Assembly (NCBI RefSeq): GCF_047675955.1
Contig: NC_132912.1
Location: 14,606,500 to 14,670,499 of the forward strand
Direction of reading: 5' to 3'
DNA: 64,000 bases
Origin: Chlorocebus sabaeus
Lineage: Eukaryota > Chordata > Mammalia > Primates > Cercopithecidae
Every line of letters begins with the position of its first letter. The first letter of the stretch is position 1. Shown here one piece after another: positions 21,306 to 31,346 of this stretch. A model generated the notes under the pieces. That model saw only the letters and a program-made list of their open reading frames with translations. It was not told where the DNA came from and made no database searches. The position numbers and the translations under genes were made by a program.

Positions 21306-21569
21306 CCAACACTTTGGGAGGCCAATGCAGGTGGATCACCTGAGGTCAGGAGTTCGAGACCAGCCTGGCCAACATGGTGAAACCCCATCTCTGCTAAAAA
21401 TACAAAACTTAGCCGGGCATGGTGGCAGGCTCCTGTAATCCCAGCTACTTGGGAGGCTAAGGCAGGAGAATTGCTTGAACCCGGGAGGCAGAGGTTGCAG
21501 TGAGCCGAGATTGCGTCCTTACACTCCAGCTTAAGTAACAGAGCAAAACTCCATCTCAAAAAAAAAAAT
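21306..21569 (+). mobile_element. 5'-truncated Alu
   Basis: Starts at the caacactttgggaggcc point, so the first ~30 bases are missing. It ends in a short A-run. No TSD found. Confidence 0.93.
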
Positions 21570-22739
21570 GAATGTCATGTCATGGTAGGACTTCATGGTG
21601 CATGTGTCACAGGTTGCATACCTATACACACACAGACACACACAAACACACACGTGTAGCTGTGCACGCTCACAGCATAGAGCAACACACAGAGAAGTGT
21701 TGGTTCTCCTTCATCCTGCCCCAGACCACCACACAGTATTGGCACCAGGAGGGCCCAGTGAATGAGGAGCAATGCCTAGAGGAAGATGTGAAGGTATCTG
21801 TGGAAGACCATAGGGCCCAGCAAAAGATAGGGGGACATTAAATGTGCCCAGGGGGACCCCACACACTCACTGCAGGGACAGCACTCCAAGGAGCCACTTA
21901 CTCAAGGGCAAGGAAGTCTCCCCCCGGGGAGATTCTGAGAGGCACTGAAATGGAGGTCACTGGGGTGAACAGAGGGGCAAGGGGGCATTGGTAAGAGACA
22001 ATAAAATTTGAGTTATGACTCATAATATGACCCCATTAGACGCACAGGCTGGCGAAGCACAGGGAAATGCAGGCTCCAAGAATGTCTGAGACTGTAATTA
22101 TCAGCCCATTTATTTTCACTGCCGACAGGGGCAGAAGCTTGGTAATTGGAGGAGAGCTGTGCAGAGGCTCAGACAAATTGTGTTCCCTTCTATTCCATAT
22201 TTTACAGAGATCGCGTACAACCACCTGAACTCTGGAACAGACCATGGCTCGTTACTTTTGACAAGTTGTGCCAGAAAACACGTATCGCCAAGTGATTCAT
22301 CACTGCTTCTATCCAGATCGTAAATCTTTATTTTCCGAAAGCCGTGCTTTGGATTTAGGGCAGAATGCAATGTTGATTCTCTTTGGTAGGCAGTCGGAAG
22401 AATCATCTCCTGATGCCCTGTCTTACGGATTTTATCGGCTTTCTGGGAACCATCTTACTCTCTGGCTTGTGATTTGTTTTCCACTCAACGAAAAAATTTA
22501 AAAATAGAGTTTCAGTAAAGGTAGAAGGGGTTTTCATAAGCCAGTGTTCAAATACCTTTGGGGTGATTGTGTTGGCTTAACCCCCATTAAACTGTAGTTC
22601 ATTGGTTCATCTATAATACAGAATTATAAACTGTGCCTAAACCTAAAATAAACTTTCTAAAATTGCTAAGGTTGTGAAATTACTCTTTTTAAAATCTTAC
22701 TTTTAAAGAAATGATATTAAGATTATAAACAAAAAGCAT
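21570..22739. other. Unique DNA; CNE-like block at 22035-22520
   Basis: A small CA run lies at 21623-21652. From 22035 the DNA is repeat-free, keeps CpGs (atcgcgtac, gtatcgcc, agatcgt, ttttccgaaa, tacgg, atcggc) and has TAATTA and TAATTG words at 22095-22150. No protein signal is seen in any frame. Confidence 0.45.
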
Positions 22740-22836
22740 GAAGGGACTGGTTTATCACTCACCAGGTACCAGGCCCTTTATAGAAATACAACAAGCCTCA
22801 TTTAATCCTCCCGCAAACCCTGCCAAATGGTCATTG
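22740..22836 (-). mobile_element. MIR, antisense
   Basis: 'caggtaccaggccctttata', 'cctcatttaatcctcccgca' and 'aaccctgccaaatggtc' follow the reverse-complement MIR (gtgccaggc... ctcatttaatcctcacaaca). Confidence 0.75.
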
Positions 22837-23565
22837 TTAGAGTGCCAAGACATTTTTCTCCATCGCAGGAGACCTCTGGGATCCTGGGGTAATTTAAAGG
22901 TTAACATTGATCTGGCTCCAAGGGTTCCAAGAAGATTTTGTTGATGTGATGTCAGCTAGGCATCATGGGAACCATACCACAGATATCTACATCCCTGGGG
23001 AAATTCTGGTCAAGGATTGTCCATGAAAAGCAAATCGTACTCACATTTCAAAATGCTCTCATGGTTTTAGCCCTACCCCATATGAGCAGCCCATATCTGC
23101 GTAGAAGAGGGTTGAAGAACACAATTAGGGCGATTCAGGGTACATGAGCTTTCTTCCAGAACCTTCCCTCATCCCAGAGACATTGGTCCCGGAAGAGGCC
23201 TTCTATTTCCCTGCAAGAGTTCCTGTCACCTGGCCACATTCAGGTAGACATTTGGTACTTAGGACCCTCCTTTACTTTCCAAATCAGGCGACACAGAGAT
23301 CCTTCGTGTCATTTATTGGGAACGTAAAGGCAAAATACTCAAAGACAGAGTGTATTGTAGGTTACCATGAGAGGTCTCTGTTTTAAAGATAAGAAAATGC
23401 AGGTGTCCAGGCAGCAACAGGGAAGAAATACTAAGGAAAGTTGCTCTTCCTCCAATGTTACTTCCTCTACTGAAGTGATGGAAAATGAACAGTATTCCCC
23501 TAATTCAGATAGTGATTCAGGCAGTGATTCCCCCAATTCAGATGTGATACCCCAACTCACATACC
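22837..23565. other. Unique DNA
   Basis: No repeat is recognised. An 85-codon frame (23367-23624) contains an acidic Ser/Asp stretch from a small internal sequence repeat at 23498-23543. Not called as a gene. Confidence 0.4.
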
Positions 23566-23624
23566 CTCAAGGTTATGCCCATCTTATTTTAAAGAGAAGA
23601 AAACTGACCAGGGAAGTCAAGTAA
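23566..23624 (-). mobile_element. MIR, antisense, part 1
   Basis: 'cccatcttattttaaagaga' then agaaaactgaccagggaagtcaagtaa is a decayed 'cccattttacagatgaggaaactgag... gttaagtaa'. The rest lies at 24265 beyond an LTR. Confidence 0.6.
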
Positions 23625-24264
23625 TGATACAGGAGGTAGAAAGAAATTATTTAGGCAGATAGTGAGGGCAAAGGAGTCCTCCAGAGAGCTTCTTTTATAA
23701 CAAAAGGCAGCCCCCAAAATTGTTTATTTTCTGAAAAAGAGCAGCCTAAAAAATTGAGCTACAAACATAAATAAGAAAGCTAGAAGCTTGCATACGGGAA
23801 AGTTGGCAGCTGCACCAATAGAAAAGGGCTACCTGGGAGCCAGGCATGTCCAACACGGAGACTCCATCTTCCCTTTTATTTGTTGCCACATGTACAGTAA
23901 CAAAGAAATGGGCAACATGGCACAGCTCAGATACAGAACCCTCCTGCATAATAGAAGACTAGAGTGAGGGCTACCAGAAATTCACACCCTATGCAAAGGG
24001 CACACCTGGTCTAGCCAGTTTTTCACACCCTATGTAAATCAGACACCTCCTCCTCACCAGATCGTCTATACAACCCCCTGCATTTCACCATGGATCTGGC
24101 AACCCATTTTTTCAGTACCCCTCTCTGCTGCAGAGGACTATTCTCTTTCTTTTGACTATCAAACTTCTGCTCTCAACCTCACTCTTTGTGTGTCCCCGTC
24201 CTTGTTCTCTGTGACCATGTGACAATGAACCTTGGGTGTTATTGCAAACAACCAGGCCGTTTCA
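23625..24264 (+). mobile_element. Solo ERV1-type LTR (MER39/MER21-like)
   Basis: 640 bp beginning tgatacagg and ending tttca. 4-bp flanks gtaa/ataa, as expected of class I elements. The 3' part (ctctgctgcagaggactatt; cttctgctctcaacctcact; ctttgtgtgtccccgtcctt) is a typical class I LTR R/U5 layout. ttcacaccctatg recurs at 23981 and 24022. No internal retroviral sequence is present. The family name is tentative. Confidence 0.6.
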
Positions 24265-24363
24265 ATAATTTGTTCCACATCACACAGCAACAAATGGGGA
24301 GGCCAGGATTTAAAGCCAGGTTTGACAGCAAGACTCATGATCTGTGCATTGTGCTGCATTGTG
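24265..24363 (-). mobile_element. MIR, antisense, part 2
   Basis: 'catcacacagcaacaaatgg' and 'aggccaggatttaaagccag' follow 'ggtcacacagctagtaagtg... gccgggattcgaacccag' in reverse MIR order. Confidence 0.7.
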
Positions 24364-24494
24364 TCCATGGAGGTAGCCAACGTGACTCTGTGGCTGATGA
24401 TGAGCTCAACAGATGCTATAATTGCCCTGAATTTGCTTAATACTTCACTTATGCACTTATGGCTGCATGAGTGACAATGGGCACCAAACTCAGC

Positions 24495-25157
24495 CCAGAA
24501 GTCCAATGGACAGAAGAACACACATCCTGCATTTTAAAATTCATACATTAAAAACCCTGTACCACTTCGAAAAAAAATCTAGCAAAACAAGGGAGAAAGA
24601 ATAACTATACCATGGAGACTCCTGGCAAGCACCTCCTGACCCAAGGATTGAAGTCCACATCATCAGTAATGCCCCGTGGATGCCACGTGCCCTGGTAAGA
24701 TGGGAGCAGAACAAAACTTCACCTCTGCAGTCTTCCTCCCAAAGATCCACAACCCCAGTCTAACGAGAAAAACATCAGACAAACTCAAACTGAGGGGCCT
24801 TCTACAGATAACTGACCGATACTCATCAAAACTACACAGGTCATAAACAACAAGGAAAGACTAAGAAATCATCCCAGGCAAGAAGAAACTAAGGAATTAG
24901 AACAACTGAGCACATTTCAGGGGGCTAGATTGGGCCCTGGATCAGGAAAGGACGGTAAAGGCAAAAAACAGGTGAAATCCAAATAAAGCCTGTAATTGAG
25001 TTGGCAGTAATGAACCCACGTGGATCTCCTGTCTTTGAAAAACTTACCACAGTCATGTAAGATAGCACTGGAGGAAAGCAAAAACAGGTGAGGGATATAT
25101 GGAAATGCTCTACACTGACTTTGCAACTTGACTGTAAATCTAAAATTACTCTAAAAT
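24495..25157 (+). mobile_element. L1ME-type 3' end
   Basis: Collinear with an old L1ME 3' UTR: 'ctcctgacccaaggattgaa', 'gaaaaacatcagacaaactc', 'aaacaacaaggaaagactaa' and the terminal 'gactgtaaatctaaaattac' then tctaaaataaaa. Continues briefly after the Alu at 25487. Confidence 0.75.
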
Positions 25158-25172
25158 AAAAGGGATATTTTT

Positions 25173-25471
25173 GTTTTTGTTTTGTTTTTTGAGGCAGAGT
25201 CTCTCCCTGTTGTCCAGGCTGGAGTACAATGGTGCGATCTCAGCTCACTGCAACCTCCACCTTCCAGGTTCAAGCGATTCTCCTGCCTCAGCCTCCTAAG
25301 AAGCTGGGATTACAGGCGCCTGCCACCATGCCCGGCTAATTTTTTGTATCTTTAGTAGAGATGGGTTTCACCATGTTGGTGGAGCTGGTCTCCAACCCCT
25401 GACCTCGTGATCCACCCACCTTGGCCTCCCAAAATGCTGGGATTATAGGCGTGAGCCACCACGCCCGGCCT
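25173..25471 (-). mobile_element. Alu, antisense
   Basis: Complete antisense Alu inserted in the A-rich L1ME terminus. TSD aaaagggatattttt (25158-25172)/aaaaaggatattttt (25472-25486). Confidence 0.97.
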
Positions 25472-25594
25472 AAAAAGGATATTTTTAAAAAATAAAATGG
25501 CAATAAAAACTCTTGCTCTTTAAAAAAATTGAATGAATTTTCTCTCTCACAAAAAAAAAAAAAAAAAACCTTCATTCACAAACACACACAAACA

Positions 25595-25959
25595 CAGTCA
25601 CACCCCACATAATGTTTGGTCAGCAACAGACCATCTACAGGACTATATGACCGTGATCCCATAAGATTATTATATGGGATTTTTCCTGTGCCTTTTCTAT
25701 GTTTAGATACAATGTGTTTAGATCCACAGATACTTCCCATTGTGCTACAGATGCCTACAGTATTCAGTACGGTCACAGGCTGCGTGGGTGTGCAGCCCGG
25801 GAGCAATCGGCTATTATTCCATCTAGCCTAGGTGTGCAGTAGGCTGTACATGTGGATTTGGGTAAGTACGGTCAGTACTTGTGACGTTCACACAATGAAG
25901 AAATTGCTTAATGATGCTTTTCTCAGAACATATCCTGTGGTTAAAGCAATGCACGACTA
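25595..25959 (-). mobile_element. MER2 (Tigger-type DNA transposon)
   Basis: Starts cagtcacaccccacataatg and ends 'taaagcaatgcacgacta', the complement of the MER2 terminal repeat. The interior has 'cttttctatgtttagataca', 'cctacagtattcagtacggt' and 'tagcctaggtgtgcagtagg'. Non-autonomous; no transposase. A TA lies at its right edge (25960-25961). Confidence 0.9.
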
Positions 25960-26255
25960 TAATTGTAAATTATGTACCACCAAGTGGCTGATTAAATGAG
26001 TGGGGACCTTGGGTCAAGACGGACTTTTTGTTAAGGGGATCTGTCTCACCTCCCTGTTGCACTGGGAAAGGTGTCTGGCAAAAGGAAGGTTGCAATAGAG
26101 GGGGAGAGCATGGCAGCCTGGGACAGAGGGACCCTAGCTGAAAGAGAGTCAAGTTCAAGAAGACAGCAGCTGCAGTGGGAAGGACAAACAGGAAAAATTT
26201 GGCTGCAGAGGGAAAACAGCTGCATCCTGGAACAGCATGTCCCCTGACCCTCACA

Positions 26256-26256
<1 letters not shown>
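25960..26256. other. Unique DNA
   Basis: Nothing recognised. Confidence 0.4.

Positions 26257-26297
<41 letters not shown>
26257..26297. repeat. (CA)n microsatellite, about 20 units
   Basis: Uninterrupted CA run. Likely length-polymorphic. Antisense frames across it (25970-26335, 26046-26300) are artefacts. Confidence 0.98.
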
Positions 26298-26298
<1 letters not shown>

Positions 26299-26339
26299 AC
26301 TCCTCACCCTCAAGCCAGCAGCCAAGCCCTGCCAATTTT

Positions 26340-26960
26340 AACTCTAAACCCCTCCACAGGTCCTTCCCTTCTCCCCATTGCCATGACTGCTGCCCTCATT
26401 CAGCCTTCATGGGATCTCCTGAACTCTTGCAAGAGTCTCCCTACAGAGTCCGCTGCCGCTGGGCTCTCCTTCCAGCCCCTCCACTCAAACCCAGAGCAAT
26501 ATATAGAAAAGCAAAAACAACCATTTCACATCTCTTCTAAAAATGCTTCGATGGCTCCTGTCCTCAGACGCCCTTCGCTGTCCATAGCCGGCCTCTGGGT
26601 CCTCTGTAGGCTGGATACCACTCCGTCTCCTTCCAGAACACTAGCAGCCTGTCCTCTCCTAGACAGCCACACCCCGATACCTAAACTCTTCCCCAGGGCA
26701 GCTAGATCTTCCCTGCATTCTTTGCCCGGCTGACTCTACCCAGCCCTAGGGATCTGGTCCTTGGAACCTTCCCTTGATTCCCCTCCTGTCCACCAGGGCC
26801 CTTGACTAATCTGTTGAAACCCTCTGTTTCTCGGTCTGTCTCCTCCACTCCTGGACCCTGAGTTCTCCTAAAACAGAAATCATTCATACATCCCTGGCAC
26901 CCAGCACCATGCCTGGCCTGGGATGGTTATCCCAGAAAAGTTGACTGAACTGACTTGACG
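26340..26960 (+). mobile_element. L2
   Basis: 'cttctaaaaatgcttcgatg' then gctcctgtcctcagac matches the L2 'cttcaatggctccccattgcc' region. Near 26900 the end reads 'ctggcacccagcaccatgcc' with a decayed ...gttgactgaactgac tail. Confidence 0.75.
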
Positions 26961-27224
26961 TAGGTGGAGAAGCACTGAGAAATAGGACATCCCAGAGCCA
27001 GTCACGAGGAGCGAGATTTGTGGCACCTGGTGGGAATCGTCCAGAAAAGGCGGCAAAGCCAAAAAAGGAGTGGAGAAGATGGTGGTAGTTTCTGGAACAG
27101 AAATGACTGCATCAACCAAGCAAGAGAAGATAAGGGTTGTGGCTAAGGGTGTGAGGAAGATGAGAAAGGGGATGATATGAGCAGGTGACCCCATGCCAGG
27201 CTGACACCATGTCACAAGCCTCCA
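26961..27224. other. Unique DNA
   Basis: Nothing recognised. Confidence 0.35.
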
Positions 27225-27340
27225 TGGACTTTTTTGTTTTTTTGGAAAAGAACTGTTGTAAAATATATGTAACATAAAATGTAGCATTTTAGCTATTTTT
27301 AAGCGCACAGTGAGTGACTTGACATACATTCACATGGCCA
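27225..27340 (-). mobile_element. Old interspersed repeat, family unresolved
   Basis: 'tgttgtaaaatatatgtaac' and 'tagcattttagctattttta' then agcgcacagtgagtgac is a familiar mammalian repeat text (probably L1M-derived), but I cannot fix the family or orientation securely. Confidence 0.4.
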
Positions 27341-27431
27341 TGATTTTGTAAAGCTAACAGAAATACCGGGAAAATGACAGAAAAAAACAAATATGTACAA
27401 AAATGAACTCACATTTTTAAATGTTAAGTTT

Positions 27432-27748
27432 GGCCGGGTGCAGTGGCTCATGCCTCTAATCTCAGCACTTTAGGAGGCCAAAGTGGGCGGATCTCTTGAG
27501 GCCAGGAGTTCGAGACCAGTCTGGCCAACATAGTGAAATCCTGTCTCTACTAAAAATACAAATATTAGCTGGGTGTGGTGGCTCATGCCTGTGATCCCAG
27601 CTACTAGGGAAGCCGAGGCAGGAGAATCGCCTGAACTCAGGAGGCGGAGGTTGCAGTGAGCTGAGATTGTGCCACTGCACTCCAGCCTGGGCAACAACAG
27701 AGCGTGACTCTGTCTCTAAATAAATAAATAAATATATAAATAAATATA
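27432..27748 (+). mobile_element. Alu (AluS-like)
   Basis: Full-length with a (TAAA)n tail. 7-bp TSD ttaagtt at 27424-27430 and 27749-27755. Confidence 0.96.
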
Positions 27749-27756
27749 TTAAGTTC

Positions 27757-28247
27757 GACAGATCTAAAGTACCCTGTCCAATTCCAAACGATATTTCTGA
27801 ACTCATCTCACCCTGATAATACACATTTGCAGGGCCCTGCGGGAGCGCCTCTGCTCTAACTTCCCTGTTCTCCTGCCCCCGCCCCCCTGAGGTAGATGCT
27901 GCTTTAAGGGTCTCGGTCCATGTTTCTTATTGTAATCCCTCTTCCAAAACCAGGAACCCCTGAAGGTGAGAACTTGTCCCTGGAGGTGAAGAGACGGCCC
28001 GTGGAGGCATGTGAGCTGAGAAATCCTCAGGTCCTCACCATTCTGTAAGCAGAGTGGCTTGGAATTAGCACCAGGCACAAACTGTCCCCTTTTGGGCTTG
28101 TGTGTCAGGCTCATGTTCTCCCCTGGGGTAGCCAGCCTCCAAGGTGGCCCTCAAGGGTCCTGACCTCCCCATATTCACACGCTTACTACGTCACTCCCAT
28201 ACTTAATCACTGCGGGCCCTGTTCGACCCATAGGATAAAGAGGGAGA
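27757..28247. other. Unique DNA
   Basis: No repeat or gene is recognised. The minus frame at 27803-28114 is uncharacterised. Confidence 0.4.
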
Positions 28248-28558
28248 GGCTGGGCACGGTGGCTCACACCTGTAATCCCAGCACTTTGGGAAGATGAGGT
28301 GGGCAGATTACCTGAGGTCAGGAGTTCGAGACCAGCCTGGCCAACATGGCGAAACCCTGTCTCTACTAAAAATACAAAAATTAGCCGGGAGTGGTGGCTC
28401 GTGCCTGTAATCCCAGCTACTAAGGAGGCTGAGGCAGGAGAATCGCTTGAACTCAGGAGGTGGAGGTTGTGGTGAGTTGAGATCACACCACCACACTCTA
28501 GTCTGGGCGACAGAGTAAGACTCCGTCTCAAAATATAAAAAATAATAATAATAATAAA
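28248..28558 (+). mobile_element. Alu (AluS-like)
   Basis: Full-length with an (AAT)n tail. TSD ataaagaggga (28235-28245)/ataaagggggat (28559-28570). The antisense frames at 28175-28748 are Alu-derived. Confidence 0.96.
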
Positions 28559-28589
28559 ATAAAGGGGGATGGACAATGATGAGTTCTAA

Positions 28590-28884
28590 GGCTGGGCAAC
28601 AAAAGTCTTGCAGCTTCCGCCCAAGTTTCTTGAACCCTTGACCCCACACGTTAAGAGGTCCAGTTGCCCTAAAGCAGCCAACACTGGAGACTGAACCCAC
28701 AAAGACCACAGAGTCAGAGAGAGCAAGAGACAGGGAGAGAGTGAGCATGAGAGCAAGGGGGGCAGGTGCAGCCCCAGCTGATCCAGCCTCCAGCTGTTCT
28801 AATCATTGCAGCTGTGGTCCCAGATACTGTGGAGCAAAAATGAGTCATCCCTGCTGACCTCTGTCGAAATTGTAGACTCATGAC
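28590..28884 (+). mobile_element. Old MLT1 LTR, part 1
   Basis: 'gttaagaggtccagttgccc', a gagagagagca-type block and 'gcagctgtggtcccagatac' follow an old MLT1 order. The 3' end lies at 29783 beyond a younger MLT1A. Internal divergence is high. Confidence 0.6.
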
Positions 28885-29199
28885 TTTTATGGTCAAAATT
28901 GTGATGCTGAAGTCCCAATCCACACTACCTCAGGATGTGACTGTACAGGGCTGTGAAGCAGGAAATTAAGTTAAATGCAGGTCATTAGGGTGTGTCCTAA
29001 TTCAATAGGACTGGTGGTCCTTATAACAGTAGGAGATTGGGACATAGGTACCGAGGGAAGACCTCATGGAGACACAAGGAGGAGGCAGCTATCCACAGGC
29101 CAAGGAGAGAGGCCCCAGGAGAAATCCACCCTGCCAACACCTTGGCTTCAGACTTCCAGCCTCGGGAACTATAGGAAAATTAATCTCTGTTGTTTAAGC
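28885..29199 (+). mobile_element. MLT1A-like LTR, part 1
   Basis: 'cctcaggatgtgactgtaca', 'ggtcattagggtgtgtccta', 'aggactggtggtccttataa' and 'ccctgccaacaccttggctt' are collinear with MLT1A. A perfect 5-bp TSD, atgac, lies at 28880-28884 and 29778-29782. Interrupted by MER1A. Confidence 0.87.
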
Positions 29200-29721
29200 C
29201 AGGGGTCCTCAAACCCGGGCCACAGACTGGAACTGGTCCATGACCTGTTAGGAACCTGGCCGCGCAGCAGGAGGTGAGCGAGTGAATCGTCATCTGTACT
29301 TACAGCCGCTCCCCATCGCTGGCGTTACTGCCTGAGCTCAGCCTCCTGTCAGTTCAGCGGTAGCAACAGATTCTCATAGGAGAATGAACCCTACTGTGAA
29401 CTGTGCATGTGAGGGATCTCAGCTGCACGCTCCTTACGAGAATCTAATGCCTGATGATCTGTCACTGTCTCCCATCACCCCCAGATGGGACCATCTAGTT
29501 ATAAGAAAACAAGCTCAGGGTTCCCACTGATTCTGCATTACGGTGAGTTGTAGAATTGTTTCATTAGATATTATAATGTAATAATAACAGAAATAAAGTG
29601 CACAATAAATGTAATACACTTGAATCATCCTGAAACCACCGCACCCCCCTACCCCCACCATTGATAGAAAAATTGTCTTCCATGAAACCAGTCCTTGGTG
29701 CCAAAAAGGTTGAGCACCCTG
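29200..29721 (+). mobile_element. MER1A (hAT-Charlie MITE), complete
   Basis: 522 bp from caggggtcctcaaacccggg to 'ccaaaaaggttgagcaccctg', the two terminal repeats. Interior 'gacctgttaggaacctggcc', 'cagcaggaggtgagcgag' and 'gattctcataggagaatgaa'. The 8-bp TSD gtttaagc (29192-29199 and 29722-29729) is perfect. No transposase, as usual for this non-autonomous family. Confidence 0.96.
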
Positions 29722-29777
29722 GTTTAAGCCACCCAGTCTGTGATACTTTCTTACAGCAACCTGAGCAAACTAATGCA
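29722..29777 (+). mobile_element. MLT1A-like LTR, part 2 (3' end)
   Basis: 'aagccacccagtctgtgata' and 'cctgagcaaactaatgca' complete the LTR after the MER1A insertion. Confidence 0.85.
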
Positions 29778-29782
29778 ATGAC

Positions 29783-29855
29783 AATAGACGAATACTGTTG
29801 TTTCAAGCCACTAGAGTTTTACGGTAATTTGCTACACAGCAATGTATAACCAGCA
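29783..29855 (+). mobile_element. Old MLT1 LTR, part 2 (3' end)
   Basis: 'actgttgtttcaagccacta', then gagttttacggtaatttgctacacagcaatg, is the MLT1 3' terminus belonging to the outer element of 28590. Confidence 0.75.
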
Positions 29856-29859
29856 TACC

Positions 29860-31071
29860 CCAATCTCCCAGAAATGTGTATTTTTAAATTACTGGCACAA
29901 AAGAGGTTCTACAACTTCCATAGAAATGTATTTCATACACAAAATTGATCGTAATGTTTTGAAACCTCCATTCTTCTTCCTGACACTTAATTGTTATTTT
30001 GCTCTGTCTCACTGAGGAAAGAATATTGAGGGGGTGGGTTTTGCAGGCACCTGCAGAACAAACACACACCACAGCCCAGAAGAAAGGGAAGCTGAGACAG
30101 AAAACCCTGCCCGCAAGATTCCAGCCTCCCAGGCTGCTATAAAAATGGAGAAGTTAATTGCCGGGCTATAAAAATGCAATGACTATTAGGTCTTTCAATG
30201 TGCGAACATCTATTAGCATCATGACAACTGCGGAATTAGGTGAAACAAATGTGCTTCCCAGCCTCCCAGCTGAAACACTGTTAAAGGTTAATTGGATTTC
30301 ATTTCAAACTCTGTGCACCTCCTAGGAGGTTGCACGGGTTCATAGCAAAACAAGGTGCAGGATGGTGAGAGAGTTCCATTCCCCCGAGGTCCAAAATTGC
30401 ACGTTGTCTATCCCTAAATTGACAAGAATGCCACTGTCAGATTTTGAGCTTTTTCCCCCAAAGTTTCAAGCCACTAGCGATGAACAGGTGTTCCTGCTCC
30501 TCGCTTCGAACATCGACAAAGACCTCTGAGTTGTGTCTCTTTGAGAGAAAAGAAAAGCAGTAAGGAGTCAGCTAAGGAATTTCCAGAGTCATTTCACTGC
30601 TGTGGGTGGGTCCAGCGTTGCCAATAACATGTGAAATGCATTAATTTCCTCCCAATTTGTGGTTATGTCACAGCCAGCTAAAAAGACTCCGCCAAAACCT
30701 CAAGTAGAATTCCAGGGCGGCAAACTAACATGGCCATGATCTGATATGCAGCTTTTAAACTGAGGTATCACGAATTTCTATGGTACCATTCCCAACACAA
30801 AGATGTGCCTGGGGCAGCACTCCAAGCCCCTTTTTTCTTTGGGGTCTCCACACTCCTAGCAAGGAGGAAACGTGGCAGTCGTCATTCAGCCTCATGATTG
30901 TAAAACCCACTCAAAAAGCTCTCAGTGAGCATCCCAAAATGTGTGTGATGTCATCTCTTTCTCTGTGTAATTCGCTTTGGAATGAGCTGGGGCACCTGTA
31001 AGGAATGTTGAATTGCACTGATAACTTGTACAGTTGTAAGCCACTTCCAAACTAGGTTCAAACTCTCTATG
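29860..31071. other. Unique DNA with a strong CNE-like block
   Basis: About 29990-30780 is repeat-free and AT-balanced. It retains CpGs and is dense in homeodomain-type words (gttaattgcc, ggttaattgg, tgcattaattt, cactagcgatg). gctataaaaatg occurs twice (30136-30147, 30165-30176). No reading frame looks coding. 30780-31071 shows nothing recognisable. Confidence 0.5.
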
Positions 31072-31080
31072 AGAAGACAG

Positions 31081-31337
31081 GGCCAGGTGCAGTGGCTCAT
31101 GCTTGTAATCCCAGCACTTTGGGAGGCTAAGGTGGGAGTATCACTTGAGCTAAGGAGTTCAACACCAGCCTGTGAAACATAGTGATGCCCCGTCTCTTTA
31201 AAAATCAGCCAGGTGTAGTGGCTTGGGGCATGTGTCTGTAGTCCCAGCTACTTGGGAGACTGAGATGGGAGGATTGCTTGGCTTGGGCAACAGAGTGAGA
31301 TGCTTTATCAGAAAAAAAGAAAAACAAAAGCAAAAAA
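31081..31337 (+). mobile_element. AluJ-like with right-arm deletion
   Basis: Plus-strand Alu that lost most of the right-monomer second half (ggattgcttgg joins directly to cttgggcaacagagtgag). 9-bp TSD agaagacag at 31072-31080 and 31338-31346. Confidence 0.93.
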
Positions 31338-31346
31338 AGAAGACAG

